Both the position numbers and the translations under genes were made by a program. This document shows positions 24,699-32,381 of a stretch of 32,381 bases of DNA, one piece after another. The stretch's first letter is position 1, and each line of letters begins with the position of its first letter. Source of the DNA: Dehalococcoidia bacterium (lineage in GTDB: Bacteria > Chloroflexota > Dehalococcoidia > Lucifugimonadales > Lucifugimonadaceae); NCBI GenBank assembly GCA_022819585.1, contig JAJEGY010000022.1:1-32381 (forward strand), read 5' to 3'. The notes below the pieces were generated by a model. That model did no database searches. It was given only the letters and a program-made list of their open reading frames with translations, and was not told the origin of the DNA.

Positions 24699-25262
24699 CT
24701 AGTCGGCCCTTCCGATGTACTCCTTGGATGTTGTATTAACGCTAATGGCGTCACCTTCGGTTACGAAGAGAGGGACTTGGAGGGTAAGACCGGTGTCGGT
24801 AGTTGCGGGTTTTGTGGCGCCGCTTTGGGTGTCGCCTTTGAGGCCGATTTCGGTGTGAGCGATTGTGAGGTTGACGGCTGAGGGGAGTTCGACGAGGATG
24901 GGTTTCTCTTCGTACATGAGGAGGATGAGTTCGCCGCCTTCGGGTAGGAAATAGATGGCGTCGCCGAGGAGGTTATCACCGAGGAGATGCTGTTCGTAGG
25001 TCTCCATGTCCATGAAGACATAGAAGTCGCCTTCTCGGTAGAGGTACTGCGCGTTTCGGCGCTCGGTTGGAGCGGCGGTTAGTTTGTGGTTTCCCGGGAG
25101 TTTGCGCTCGAAGACGTTGCCGGTGCTGAGTTGACGCACTTTGAGAGTGAGGGTCGGAGGCGCCTTGGGTGCTTGTCGGTGCTGCCATTCCATGATCTGG
25201 TAGATGTCGCCATCTAGGAGAATGGTCATGTTGCGGCGTATCTCGGATGATGAGATGGTCAT
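24699..25262 (-). CDS. efp: translation elongation factor P
   Basis: 187 residues with the three OB-like domains of EF-P, which relieves ribosome stalling at polyproline. Family features include MEWQHRQAPKAPPTLTLKVR, KLTAAPTERRNAQYLYREGD and the C-terminal VPLFVTEGDAISVNT. The tip of domain I, normally PGKG(x)A with the modifiable Lys34, here reads QAPKAPP with Lys33 flanked by prolines. No epmA/epmB, earP or ymfI gene is in view to suggest a modification. It follows pepQ by 43 bp, a common bacterial gene pair. Confidence 0.95.
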   Translation of the reverse strand: MTISSSEIRRNMTILLDGDIYQIMEWQHRQAPKAPPTLTLKVRQLSTGNVFERKLPGNHKLTAAPTERRNAQYLYREGDFYVFMDMETYEQHLLGDNLLGDAIYFLPEGGELILLMYEEKPILVELPSAVNLTIAHTEIGLKGDTQSGATKPATTDTGLTLQVPLFVTEGDAISVNTTSKEYIGRAD

Positions 25263-25305
25263 TTCTGTTTACGTGCTCCGTTGGTTCGGGTTGCTGGTTT
25301 GAAGG

Positions 25306-26400
25306 TTAGAAACGCATTTTGGCGGCGTGGCTCAAGACTCTGGCGCGTCCGTTTTCCAATACGACCACATCCTCGATTCTGACACCGCCCCAACCGGGGA
25401 GGTAGATGCCGGGTTCGATGGTGAATGGCATTCCGTCTTCAAGAGGTGTGGTGCCGCGGGGGCCTACGTTGGGTTCTTCATGTACTTGTAGACCTAAGCC
25501 GTGGCCGAGGCTGTGGCCGAAGTTGTCGGCATATCCGGCCTCGTCGATGATTTTTCTCGCGATGGCGTCGGCTTCCCCGCCAGTGATGCCGGATGTTACG
25601 TTTTCGATTGCGACTTCTTGTGCTTCGAGGACGATGTTGTAGATCCGGGCGACTTCCTTGTCGGCTTCGCCAAGGATGACGGTACGGGTGAGGTCTGAGC
25701 AGTAGCCTTGGTAGGTTGCGCCACAGTCGAAAACTATGGTCTGGCCTTCTTGGAGTTTGGTGTCGCCCGTCTGATGATGAGGTCGGGCTGCGTTCGGGCC
25801 GTTGGCGACTATGGTGTCGAATGAGAGGCATTCGGCTCCGCGTTCTCGGATGGCTTTCTCGAATTCCCACGCGGCTTCTTTTTCGGTCATGCCGGGAGTG
25901 AGATTTGCGGCGGTCTCTTCGAAGGCAGCGTCGCCGATGTCGATGGCTTTTTGGAGGAGTTGGATTTCGCCTTGGTCTTTGATGGCGCGTATTTTGGCGG
26001 TGTCGCCGGATTTAGGTTCCAGTGCAACTTCGATCTCGCGCTCGGCGAGGGCGTCTTCGAACGTTTTTAGGCCGGAGACGGTGAGATTGTCGGATTCGAA
26101 GCCGAGAGATTTGATATCGAGATCGCCCAGGAGAGTTGGGAACCATTCCGAGAGACGGCCTTGGATTTTGGAGACTTGGAAGCCTGTCGCTTGATCGGCG
26201 GCTTGCTCTGTGTAGCGGAAATCGGTTGCTAGTACGGCTTCCGCTTCGGTGATGAAGAGGTAACCTGCCGTGCCGATGAATCCCGAGAGGTATCGTCGGT
26301 TGTGAGGATCGGAGATGAGCATGCCGTCGATCTCTTGCTCTTGGATCAACGATCGGAGGGCGGCGACGCGGTTTGGGTGCCGGAATCCGGATTTGCTCAT
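25306..26400 (-). CDS. pepQ: Xaa-Pro dipeptidase/aminopeptidase (M24 family)
   Basis: 364 residues. The creatinase-like N-terminal domain (about 8-130) is followed by the pita-bread catalytic domain with five metal ligands: D225 (VFDCGA), D236 (YCSDLTRT), H300 (GHSLGHGLG), E329 (FTIEPGIY) and E343 (RIEDVV). It cleaves peptide bonds next to proline and uses two divalent metals. Dipeptidase (PepQ) and aminopeptidase (PepP) activities cannot be separated from sequence alone. The 364-aa length and the efp neighbour favour the PepQ/YqhT type. Its ATG overlaps the aroQ stop by four bases (ATGA). Confidence 0.93.
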   Translation of the reverse strand: MSKSGFRHPNRVAALRSLIQEQEIDGMLISDPHNRRYLSGFIGTAGYLFITEAEAVLATDFRYTEQAADQATGFQVSKIQGRLSEWFPTLLGDLDIKSLGFESDNLTVSGLKTFEDALAEREIEVALEPKSGDTAKIRAIKDQGEIQLLQKAIDIGDAAFEETAANLTPGMTEKEAAWEFEKAIRERGAECLSFDTIVANGPNAARPHHQTGDTKLQEGQTIVFDCGATYQGYCSDLTRTVILGEADKEVARIYNIVLEAQEVAIENVTSGITGGEADAIARKIIDEAGYADNFGHSLGHGLGLQVHEEPNVGPRGTTPLEDGMPFTIEPGIYLPGWGGVRIEDVVVLENGRARVLSHAAKMRF

Positions 26401-26843
26401 TCGGAGTTTTCCTGTAGGTCGGAGACTAGTGATTCGAGTGCGTAGGCGTATCCCCTCGAACCTAGGCCTGCGATTTGGCCGACCGCGAATGGCGCGATGA
26501 CTGAATGGCGTCGGAACTCTTCTCGGGCGTGGATGTTGGAGATGTGGACTTCTACGGTTGGGAGTTTGCTATCTAGGATGGCGTCGAGGATGGAGTATCC
26601 GACTTGTGTGAGGGCGCCGGCGTTGATGATGATGGCGTCGGCGTTGTCAGTTTCCGCTTGTATCCAGTCGACGATGGATCCTTCGTGGTTTGATTGGAAG
26701 AAGGCGACTTCGACGTTTAGTTGGTGGGCGCGATTAGATATTTGCTCTTCGATGTCGGCTAGGGTGATGGTGCCGTATTGGGAAGAGTCGCGTTTGCCCA
26801 GATTGTTGAGGTTTGGGCCGTTTATGACTAGGATGCGCGTCAT
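26397..26843 (-). CDS. aroQ: type II 3-dehydroquinate dehydratase
   Basis: 148 residues, the dodecameric enzyme of the shikimate pathway that converts 3-dehydroquinate to 3-dehydroshikimate. The N-terminal ILVINGPNLNNLGKRD, catalytic Tyr23 (QYG), SNHEGSIVDWIQ (51-62), the INAGALTQVGYSILDAI active-site loop and VHISNIHAREEFRRHS with His100 are all in place. The efp-pepQ-aroQ grouping is conserved in many bacteria. The start is an ATG at 26843. Confidence 0.96.
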   Translation of the reverse strand: MTRILVINGPNLNNLGKRDSSQYGTITLADIEEQISNRAHQLNVEVAFFQSNHEGSIVDWIQAETDNADAIIINAGALTQVGYSILDAILDSKLPTVEVHISNIHAREEFRRHSVIAPFAVGQIAGLGSRGYAYALESLVSDLQENSE

Positions 26844-26910
26844 CGCTGGGCGGCTTGAGATGTATATGTGACTGGTCAGTGGGAATGTGGTTAACGTGCA
26901 ACCTTTAAGG

Positions 26911-27918
26911 CTATAACGCGTCGCGTTGGTCCTGAGTTTTGTTGCGGCGTTTGAGGTTTGTGCCGGGGTGTGCGCTGAGGTATACCTTTCGGGCCTGCTC
27001 TGCCGAGACGTGAGTGTAGATCTGGGTGGTTGAGGGGGATTCGTGTCCTAGCAGATCTTGGACGACTCGGAGGTCTGCTCCGCCGTTCAGCAGGTGGGTT
27101 GCGAAGCTATGTCGGAGGTTGTGAGTGTGAAATTCTGCATCCAACCCGGCGGCTAAGGCGTGTTTTTTGACGATGTTTTGGATGGATCGCGCGCTCAGTC
27201 GGCCTCCGAGGTTGTTGAGGAAGAGTGCATCGACAGATTGTCTTGTTGCGAGTTTGGGCCTTGATTGGCTGAGGTACTGGTTGAGCCAGTTGGCGGCGGA
27301 TGTGCCTAGGAGGACGATGCGTTGCTTGGACCCTTTACCGAAGACTCTGATCTCTCGAGATTTCATATCTACGTCGGTGGTGTCGATGGAGTTTGCTTCT
27401 GAGACGCGAATGCCGGATGCGTAGATCAGTTCGAGGAGGGTTCGGTCACGGATCCCTAGTGTCTTAGTGGTGTCGGGCGTGGCGAGGAGACGTTCGATCT
27501 CAGTCTCTGACACAACGTAAGGGAGTTTTCTCGGCTGACGGGGTGCCGAGATTAAGTCGGTGTCGTTTTTGTCAATGCGCCCGGTCTCCTGCATCCAACC
27601 GAAGAAGGTACGGAGCGCGGTGAGTTTGCGGCTGATGGAGGTTTTTTCGTATCGGTGGGCGGCGAGCCATGCCAGGTAGCTTCTGAGTTGACGGCGGTTG
27701 GGTGAGGTTATGGTGTCGATCCGGTTGTTGTTGGAGAGGAATGTCATGAACGCGGTTAGGTCGTTCATGTAGTTGCGCACAGTGGGTGTTGCGAGTTGGC
27801 GGATAGAGGTGAGGAATGTCTCGTAGTCGTGAAGAACCGGTGCCCATGGAGTCTTGGCCACGGTATTCCACAGGCCGGGGACGCTGACGCGTTCGTGGCG
27901 GGGCGCAGGCTGAATCAC
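26911..27918 (-). CDS. xerC: tyrosine recombinase XerC/XerD family
   Basis: 335 residues. The N-terminal SAM-like DNA-binding domain (about 25-112) is followed by the catalytic domain with the full set R171 (SGIRVSE), K195 (GKGSKQR), H266 and R269 (THNLRHSFATHLL), H292 (LLGHES) and nucleophile Tyr301 (TTQIYTHVS). It fits the housekeeping chromosome-dimer resolvase. XerC and XerD cannot be separated without comparison, but the topA-xerC order is typical. It has about 25 extra N-terminal residues. The start is a GTG at 27918 with AGGGAG upstream, 30 bp after topA ends. Confidence 0.9.
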   Translation of the reverse strand: MIQPAPRHERVSVPGLWNTVAKTPWAPVLHDYETFLTSIRQLATPTVRNYMNDLTAFMTFLSNNNRIDTITSPNRRQLRSYLAWLAAHRYEKTSISRKLTALRTFFGWMQETGRIDKNDTDLISAPRQPRKLPYVVSETEIERLLATPDTTKTLGIRDRTLLELIYASGIRVSEANSIDTTDVDMKSREIRVFGKGSKQRIVLLGTSAANWLNQYLSQSRPKLATRQSVDALFLNNLGGRLSARSIQNIVKKHALAAGLDAEFHTHNLRHSFATHLLNGGADLRVVQDLLGHESPSTTQIYTHVSAEQARKVYLSAHPGTNLKRRNKTQDQRDAL

Positions 27919-27948
27919 AATGCGCTCCCTGCGATCGGGTATAGCAGG

Positions 27949-30276
27949 TTAGCTGGCGGTTCGGGTGCGGCGTGTGCCTGATCGGGACCTTGAACGCGTG
28001 GATCTGGTAGTGCGGCGTTTAGCTGCTTCTGGGTGTTCTTTGAAGCAGCGTTGCATTCGCTGTTGGCGTTTCTGTTCCCACTCTTCGAGTTCGGACTCGT
28101 CTTCAGGTTTAAGGTCCAAGGCAACTCGACACTTGGGGAATTCTGGGCATGCGATGAATTCACCGCGTCGGCCGTTGCGGATAACGAGTTCGACGCCCCC
28201 GTCGCACGTGACGCCGGCTTTGGCCTCGACGCGTTGTTCGAGTTCTGGGACTCCATCGGGGTGGAGGAGGTGGCACTGCGACATTCGGCGGGTGAACTCG
28301 CCTTGCCATTCTTCGATCTTTTCGCCGTCAGCATCTTCGCCTGGGTGGAGGTCCATTGCGAACTTACAGGTGGGGTAGTTCGGACACGCCAAGAAGTCGC
28401 CGCGGCGACCGTTCCGGATAACGAGGTCCGTTCCGCCTTCGCATTTGATTCCGCTTGCAGTATCGAACTCGGATCGACGGATACGCTGGGCGTTCTGGAA
28501 TGCGTGGTCAAGCGCCTTGTCGAAGGGTCCGTAGAACTCTTCCAACATCTTGACGCGTTCCAAGTCGCCATTAGCGATGTCGTCGAGTTTTGTTTCCATG
28601 CCAGCGGTGAATCCGACATCGACGATATCGGGGAAGAACTGCTTGAGCATGGCGCATACTGCGACGCCGCTCTTGGTCGGGTGGAACCGGTTCCGTTCGC
28701 GTGTGACGTAGTTCCTATCTACGATTCTGCCGACGATGGTGGCGTAAGTGCTAGGCCTTCCGATGCCAAGTTCCTCCAATGTGCGGATGAGGTTAGCTTC
28801 GGTGTAGCGTGGCGGTGGTTGGGTGAACTTCTGATCGCTGTTGATTTTCAGGAGGTCTAGCGATTCGCCTTCGGCCAAGGGAGGAAGGCGTCGAGCATCG
28901 TCCGATTCCGCGTCTTCGTCTCTGGTCTCGTTGTAGAGAACCCGGTGACCGTCGAAGATGGTGACGGAGCCAGTGGCGCGCATTTTGTGGGTATTGCCGT
29001 TGGTCGTTTCGGCGTCGATGTCGGCGCGGGTTCTTTCATCAATACCGTCGGTCATTTGGCTGGCGACCATGCGTTGCCAGATGAGCTCGTACAACTTGCG
29101 TTGGTCGTTGCTGAGGTATCGGGATATGCGGGATGGTGTGTTTGCGATGGAAGTTGGTCTGATGGCCTCGTGGGCTTCTTGGGCGTTGCGAGAACTGGTG
29201 CGGTAGATTCGGTGGCCAGCGTGGTATTTTTCGCCGAATTCGCTTTCGATGAAGGTTTGTGTTTGTTGGAGAGCGGATGATGCGAGGTTGGTGGAGTCGG
29301 TTCTCATGTAGGTGATGAGACCGACGGGTTCGCCATCGCCGAGGGCGACGCCTTCATAGAGGCTCTGGGCAGTGCTCATCGTGCGAGAGGCGCTGAATCG
29401 CAAAGACCGCGCAGCTTGCTGTTGAAGGGTGCTGGTGATGAAAGGGGGACGCGGACGAACTTTGACCTGTCGTTTGGTGACGCTGGCAACGGTGTAAGAC
29501 GCCGACTTCAGTTCCTCAGATACGGTTTTGGCGGAGCTTTCGTCGGGAAGCAGTCCGTTTTCGGGGTTGTTGGGGTCTTTGCGGACGCCGTGCATCCGGT
29601 AAAGGCGAGCGTTGAACGGGATGTCCGAGGGTTGCTTGTCGAGATCAGCGGAGATCAGCCAATACTCTTTGGGTACGAAGGCGTTGATCTCTTCTTCGCG
29701 GTCGACGATGAGACGGAGGGCGACGGACTGTACTCGTCCTGCCGACTGCGCTCCGGCGACTTTGTTCCGGATAAATGGACTGAGTCTGAAACCGACGAGG
29801 CGATCTAGGATGCGACGGGCTTGTTGGGCTTCGACAAGTTGGTGGTCTATGCCACGTGGGTCTTGGAAGGCCTCCATAACGGCGTCATGCGTGATTTCGT
29901 GGAAAACGACGCGGCGCGCTTCGTCTGGCGGGATGTCGAGGATTTGGCTCAGGTGCCAGGAGATGGCCTCGCCTTCTCGGTCAGGGTCGGTGGCAAGGTA
30001 CACGCCGTTCGCGCGTTTGGCTGCGGCTTTGAGTTCGTTAACCACCTTGCGACGGTCGGAGACGATGCTGTATTTGGGCTCAAAATCGTTTTCTACGTCG
30101 ACGCCCAGATTGGATCGTTGGAGGTCCCGGACATGTCCGACCGAGGCTTTGACTGCGAATCCTTTGCCCAAGTAGCGTTCGATAGTGCGTGCCTTTGCGG
30201 CCGATTCGACGATCACGAGGTTATCTTCGGATGCCTTTGTTCGCGTCCTCGATTTGGCCTTTGTTCGTGGTGGCAA
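27949..30276 (-). CDS. topA: DNA topoisomerase I
   Basis: 775 residues, type IA topoisomerase that relaxes negative supercoils. The Toprim domain has E24 (VIVESAAKA) and D97-x-D99-x-E101 (TDPDREGE); the catalytic tyrosine is Y323 in GLITYMRTDST; the IGRPSTYATIV motif is at 505-515. The C-terminal tail has two related units in which the first Cys pair of the usual four-Cys ribbon is replaced by C-E-G-G and C-D-G-G, then a basic end rich in Arg, Ser and Thr. The start is a TTG at 30276 with GGAAG about 9 nt upstream. It follows dprA by 45 bp. Confidence 0.96.
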   Translation of the reverse strand: MPPRTKAKSRTRTKASEDNLVIVESAAKARTIERYLGKGFAVKASVGHVRDLQRSNLGVDVENDFEPKYSIVSDRRKVVNELKAAAKRANGVYLATDPDREGEAISWHLSQILDIPPDEARRVVFHEITHDAVMEAFQDPRGIDHQLVEAQQARRILDRLVGFRLSPFIRNKVAGAQSAGRVQSVALRLIVDREEEINAFVPKEYWLISADLDKQPSDIPFNARLYRMHGVRKDPNNPENGLLPDESSAKTVSEELKSASYTVASVTKRQVKVRPRPPFITSTLQQQAARSLRFSASRTMSTAQSLYEGVALGDGEPVGLITYMRTDSTNLASSALQQTQTFIESEFGEKYHAGHRIYRTSSRNAQEAHEAIRPTSIANTPSRISRYLSNDQRKLYELIWQRMVASQMTDGIDERTRADIDAETTNGNTHKMRATGSVTIFDGHRVLYNETRDEDAESDDARRLPPLAEGESLDLLKINSDQKFTQPPPRYTEANLIRTLEELGIGRPSTYATIVGRIVDRNYVTRERNRFHPTKSGVAVCAMLKQFFPDIVDVGFTAGMETKLDDIANGDLERVKMLEEFYGPFDKALDHAFQNAQRIRRSEFDTASGIKCEGGTDLVIRNGRRGDFLACPNYPTCKFAMDLHPGEDADGEKIEEWQGEFTRRMSQCHLLHPDGVPELEQRVEAKAGVTCDGGVELVIRNGRRGEFIACPEFPKCRVALDLKPEDESELEEWEQKRQQRMQRCFKEHPEAAKRRTTRSTRSRSRSGTRRTRTAS

Positions 30277-30321
30277 TTCGTCACACTTCCGCTGAATTCT
30301 GGATCTTTAACGAAGCAGCAA

Positions 30322-31572
30322 TTATGCAGGTTTTCCTTCATCGAGGAGCCTGGGCGCGCCGATTTCTGCGCGTCGGTTCGACAAATCGTATAACGCGCCT
30401 TCGGTACACCGCACGACACCCCGAACTTCCATCATAGTAAGAGTCGACATCGTCTCGTTAACGGAAATGGATAGGGTTCGGGCAATTTCGTCGACATGCG
30501 TTGGTCCGTCTGCTTCGCTCAATGTTTTGGCGATTGCATGTTCGTTTTGGTTGAAGGTTTCGATCTCTTGGATCTGTGACTTACGTGTTGGAGCGTGGGC
30601 TTGGTTGGTCTGAGGATCTGGTGCCGTAACGGTTGCTCGAATATGGTCGGCGGAGTGTTGTTGCTGGACTTCTGGTTCCGGTTTCAGGTCGCCGAAGAAT
30701 GCGCTAAGTTCCTGCAGGATGTCGTCGACGCAGGTGGTCAGTTTAGCGCCTTGTTGGATGAGCCAGTTTGTGCCTTCGCTCTGCGGTAATGTGGCGTTGC
30801 CGGGGACGGCGAAGACTTCTCGGTTTTGGTCGAGGGCCCACTTGACGGTCCATGTGGCACCGCTTTTCTTGGCTGCTTGGACGACGACTACCCCGCGGCT
30901 GAGTCCGCTGATGATGCGGTTGCGTCGTGGGAAGTGTTCACGTTTTGAGCGTGTGCCCAGCTGGTATTCGGAGATGAGACATCCGTTTTCGATGATTTGA
31001 CGGGCGAGACCGCGGTTTTGCTGCGGGTAGATCGAATCGAGACCACCGGCGAGGACGGCGATCGTTCTGCCGCCGACTCGTAGAGCTCCTCGATGGGCTG
31101 CGGTGTCTATGCCGATGGCGAGTCCGCTTATGACGGTAATGCCTACACTTGCGAGGTCGTGGGCGAGCATAGTTGCCATCTGGGTACCGTATTCGGTGGC
31201 GTTCCGGGTTCCGACGATGGCGATGCTGTTGTTGTCTCGAGGCTCAAGTTCGCCGCCGATGTAGATGACCGCTGGAGCGTCCGGTGATTCGGCCAGTTGT
31301 TCAGGGTACTCGTCTGATCGAAGGTGAATCGGGCGAATTCCCCGTCGGAGCAGGCGTTCCAGTTCGGCATCTGGATCAATGCGGTCTCTGGTTGCATTGA
31401 TGTCTTCAATGAGGGTCGGAGCGATGCCGGCATCACGAAGTTCGCCTCTTTCGGCGTTCCAAGCGTCTTCCAAATTGCCGAAATGGGTCTCCATTCGATT
31501 TAACCTTTTTGGTCCCATGCCTTCGATGCCGTGAAAGGCCACCCAGTATTTCAAATCGTCGTTAACGTTCAC
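30322..31572 (-). CDS. dprA: DNA processing protein DprA (Smf)
   Basis: 416 residues. DprA loads RecA onto incoming single-stranded DNA during natural transformation and is also widespread in non-competent bacteria. An N-terminal SAM-like region (1-60) precedes the Rossmann core with VGTRNATEYG (120-129), SGLAIGIDTAAH (149-160) and HFPRRNRIISGLS (213-225), followed by REVFAVPGNA. The C-terminal winged-helix domain (about 345-405) is present. A linker of about 60 residues separates the two. The start is a GTG at 31572. dprA-topA-xerC is a common bacterial order. Confidence 0.95.
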   Translation of the reverse strand: MNVNDDLKYWVAFHGIEGMGPKRLNRMETHFGNLEDAWNAERGELRDAGIAPTLIEDINATRDRIDPDAELERLLRRGIRPIHLRSDEYPEQLAESPDAPAVIYIGGELEPRDNNSIAIVGTRNATEYGTQMATMLAHDLASVGITVISGLAIGIDTAAHRGALRVGGRTIAVLAGGLDSIYPQQNRGLARQIIENGCLISEYQLGTRSKREHFPRRNRIISGLSRGVVVVQAAKKSGATWTVKWALDQNREVFAVPGNATLPQSEGTNWLIQQGAKLTTCVDDILQELSAFFGDLKPEPEVQQQHSADHIRATVTAPDPQTNQAHAPTRKSQIQEIETFNQNEHAIAKTLSEADGPTHVDEIARTLSISVNETMSTLTMMEVRGVVRCTEGALYDLSNRRAEIGAPRLLDEGKPA

Positions 31573-31740
31573 AGGTTGTGTTCCGTGTCTTTGTTCCTTA
31601 TGGTTTTTGCAAGTCGGCGGCGGTGATCAGATGGTTGTTGCTGATCGGTATGCCTTGATTCATGTTACTACACACGTTCATGTATCTTTTGTTGAAGTGG
31701 CGAAAAGGCGCGCGTGGTATTTGCGAGGGTATTTTGTGGC

Positions 31741-31830
31741 TGGCGGAGAGGACAGGATTCGAACCTGCGGTGAGTGTAAGCCCACACACGCTTTCCAGGC
31801 GTGCCCGTTAAGCCGCTCCGGCACCTCTCC
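31741..31830 (-). tRNA. tRNA-Ser(GGA)
   Basis: 90 nt including an encoded CCA (31743-31741). The acceptor GGAGAGG/CCTCTCC with discriminator G and a long variable arm identify tRNA-Ser. The anticodon arm CACGC-CTGGAAA-GCGTG gives GGA. Confidence 0.95.
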
Positions 31831-31868
31831 GCGTTTTGGGAGGCAAAAGACGTTATGGATTTGGATGC

Positions 31869-31960
31869 TGGCGGAGAGGGCGGGATTCGAACCCGCGATC
31901 CCGGTTGCCCGAGATACCGGTTTTCGAAACCGGCGCTTTCAACCACTCAGCCACCTCTCC
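31869..31960 (-). tRNA. tRNA-Ser(CGA)
   Basis: 92 nt including an encoded CCA (31871-31869). It has the same acceptor stem as the neighbouring tRNA-Ser, a long variable arm, and anticodon arm CCGGT-TTCGAAA-ACCGG giving CGA. It lies 44 bp after 5S rRNA and may be part of the rRNA transcript. Confidence 0.95.
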
Positions 31961-32004
31961 TCGGATGGATTGCGAAAGTTTAGATCTGTGAACAATTGTA
32001 AAAG

Positions 32005-32124
32005 CCCCTTGGCAACGACCTATTTTCCCACACCTCACAGTGCAGTATCGTCAGCGCTACGACGTTTCACTTCCGTGTTCGGGATGGGAACGGGTGGTTC
32101 CATCGCGCTCTAATCACCAAGGAG
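32005..32124 (-). rRNA. rrf: 5S ribosomal RNA
   Basis: 120 nt. The terminal stem CTCCTTGG/CCAAGGGG closes the molecule. The conserved GAACCACCCGTTCCCATCCC and CCGAACACGGAAGTGAAAC loop C/helix III region and the GTGGGAAAATAGG loop E-side sequence are all present. It is read on the minus strand, downstream of the initiator-like tRNA and the 23S end. The exact ends could shift by a base or two. Confidence 0.93.
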
Positions 32125-32181
32125 CTTTTATGAAATATGTTTGATTTCTTCGCTTGCGGTCGAATTGTTGGTTTTGGGAGT

Positions 32182-32256
32182 TGGTAGCGGGGGCAGGATT
32201 CGAACCTGCGACCTCCGGGTTATTAGCCCGACGAGCTACAACTGCTCTACCCCGCA
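32182..32256 (-). tRNA. initiator-like tRNA with anticodon AAT (tRNA-fMet-derived)
   Basis: 75 nt including an encoded CCA (32184-32182). The body follows bacterial tRNA-fMet closely: acceptor TGCGGGG/CCCCGCT leaves position 1-72 unpaired (U-U), the D stem GAGC/GCTC has A11-U24, and the anticodon stem has the three G-C pairs GGG/CCC. The loop, however, reads CTAATAA instead of CTCATAA, so the anticodon is AAT, which would read AUU. The D-loop is two bases short (AGTTGTA), leaving only one of the two conserved Gs. It could be a decayed initiator copy, a specialised initiator, or a product of sequence error. It lies between 23S and 5S rRNA. Confidence 0.75.
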
Positions 32257-32368
32257 CCGATGTTTTGTGTTCGACGTGCGAGTCGAAGATGTTGATTGAA
32301 ACCGATTCCGCATTCTCGCGTTTTTTAGAGCTCGGAGCGAGCCGATTGATGAAGCATTTTGTTTTGAT

Positions 32369-32381
32369 GGTCAAGCCCTCG
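32369..32381 (-). rRNA. rrl: 23S ribosomal RNA, extreme 3' end (partial)
   Basis: The last bases of the window read CGAGGGCTTGACC on the minus strand, the closing sequence common to many bacterial 23S rRNAs, placed upstream of tRNA and 5S as expected. Only 13 bases are inside, so the call rests on that match plus position. Confidence 0.5.

Noticed and set aside
27915..28619. 234-codon minus-strand frame overlapping topA
   Set aside because: Its Ser/Thr/Pro-rich composition is that of a shifted frame of topA.
31607..32113. 168-codon plus-strand frame at the rRNA end
   Set aside because: It runs antisense through two tRNA-Ser genes and 5S rRNA.

Overview
The window reads as a chromosomal segment of a Chloroflexota-like bacterium of moderate GC content, possibly of the Dehalococcoidia/SAR202 type. 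That placement is an inference from the flavour of the ribosomal proteins, EF-P, ClpC and S1 and from gene order. No marker search was possible. Almost everything from 4,989 to the right edge is housekeeping and lies on the minus strand. The plus-strand exceptions are a small defence-like island (about 2.25-5.0 kb) and an SDR-thiG-thiE/tenI block (20.0-22.3 kb).

Left edge (1-5.0 kb): accessory DNA. A minus-strand phage-type terminase large subunit (330-1718) is followed by the first codons of another minus-strand gene that runs off the window. Divergent from it is a plus-strand restriction-modification module: a beta-class DNA methyltransferase (2291-3352), then an overlapping SacI-like restriction endonuclease whose frame is broken at 4116-4119 into a 262-aa part carrying the E-x-K site and a 97-aa C-terminal part. 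Two small cysteine-containing proteins of unknown function follow (4449-4706 and 4706-4978). A secreted or anchored protein faces them (4989-5753), and a gene-free stretch with several perfect palindromes follows (6.08-6.49 kb).

Translation/transcription block (6.5-12.9 kb, minus strand). In transcription order: tRNA-Thr(TGT), a 595-bp gap with a nested inverted repeat, tRNA-Tyr(GTA), tRNA-Thr(GGT), tuf, a terminator, rpmG, secE, nusG, rplK, rplA, an L10-type leader with an attenuator hairpin, rplJ, rplL, and a small zinc-ribbon/AT-hook-like protein. The Thr-Tyr-Thr-tuf order matches the E. coli thrU-tyrU-(glyT)-thrT-tufB operon. rpoB/rpoC do not follow rplL here.

Middle (13.0-19.7 kb, minus strand): larE-larC and an overlapping P-loop kinase-like gene (nickel-pincer cofactor synthesis, without larB or larA in view), then rpsA (four S1 domains) followed by clpC, which ends in a strong terminator. 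Plus-strand genes at 20.0-22.3 kb encode an SDR oxidoreductase, ThiG and a ThiE/TenI-like protein.

Right part (22.3-32.4 kb, minus strand): a compact run, probably one long operon, dprA-topA-xerC/D-aroQ-pepQ-efp-xseA-xseB-formyltransferase-like. Upstream of it lie tRNA-Ser(GGA), tRNA-Ser(CGA), 5S rRNA, an initiator-like tRNA with an unexpected AAT anticodon, and at the very edge what looks like the last bases of a 23S rRNA gene. The most notable observations are the initiator-like tRNA with AAT anticodon between 23S and 5S, the frame-split SacI-like nuclease with its two small neighbours, the nested inverted repeat inside the tRNA-tuf cluster, the Asp-to-Glu change in the first Walker B of ClpC, and a topoisomerase I tail whose two repeats carry rearranged cysteines. 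No CRISPR array or intact insertion sequence was seen.
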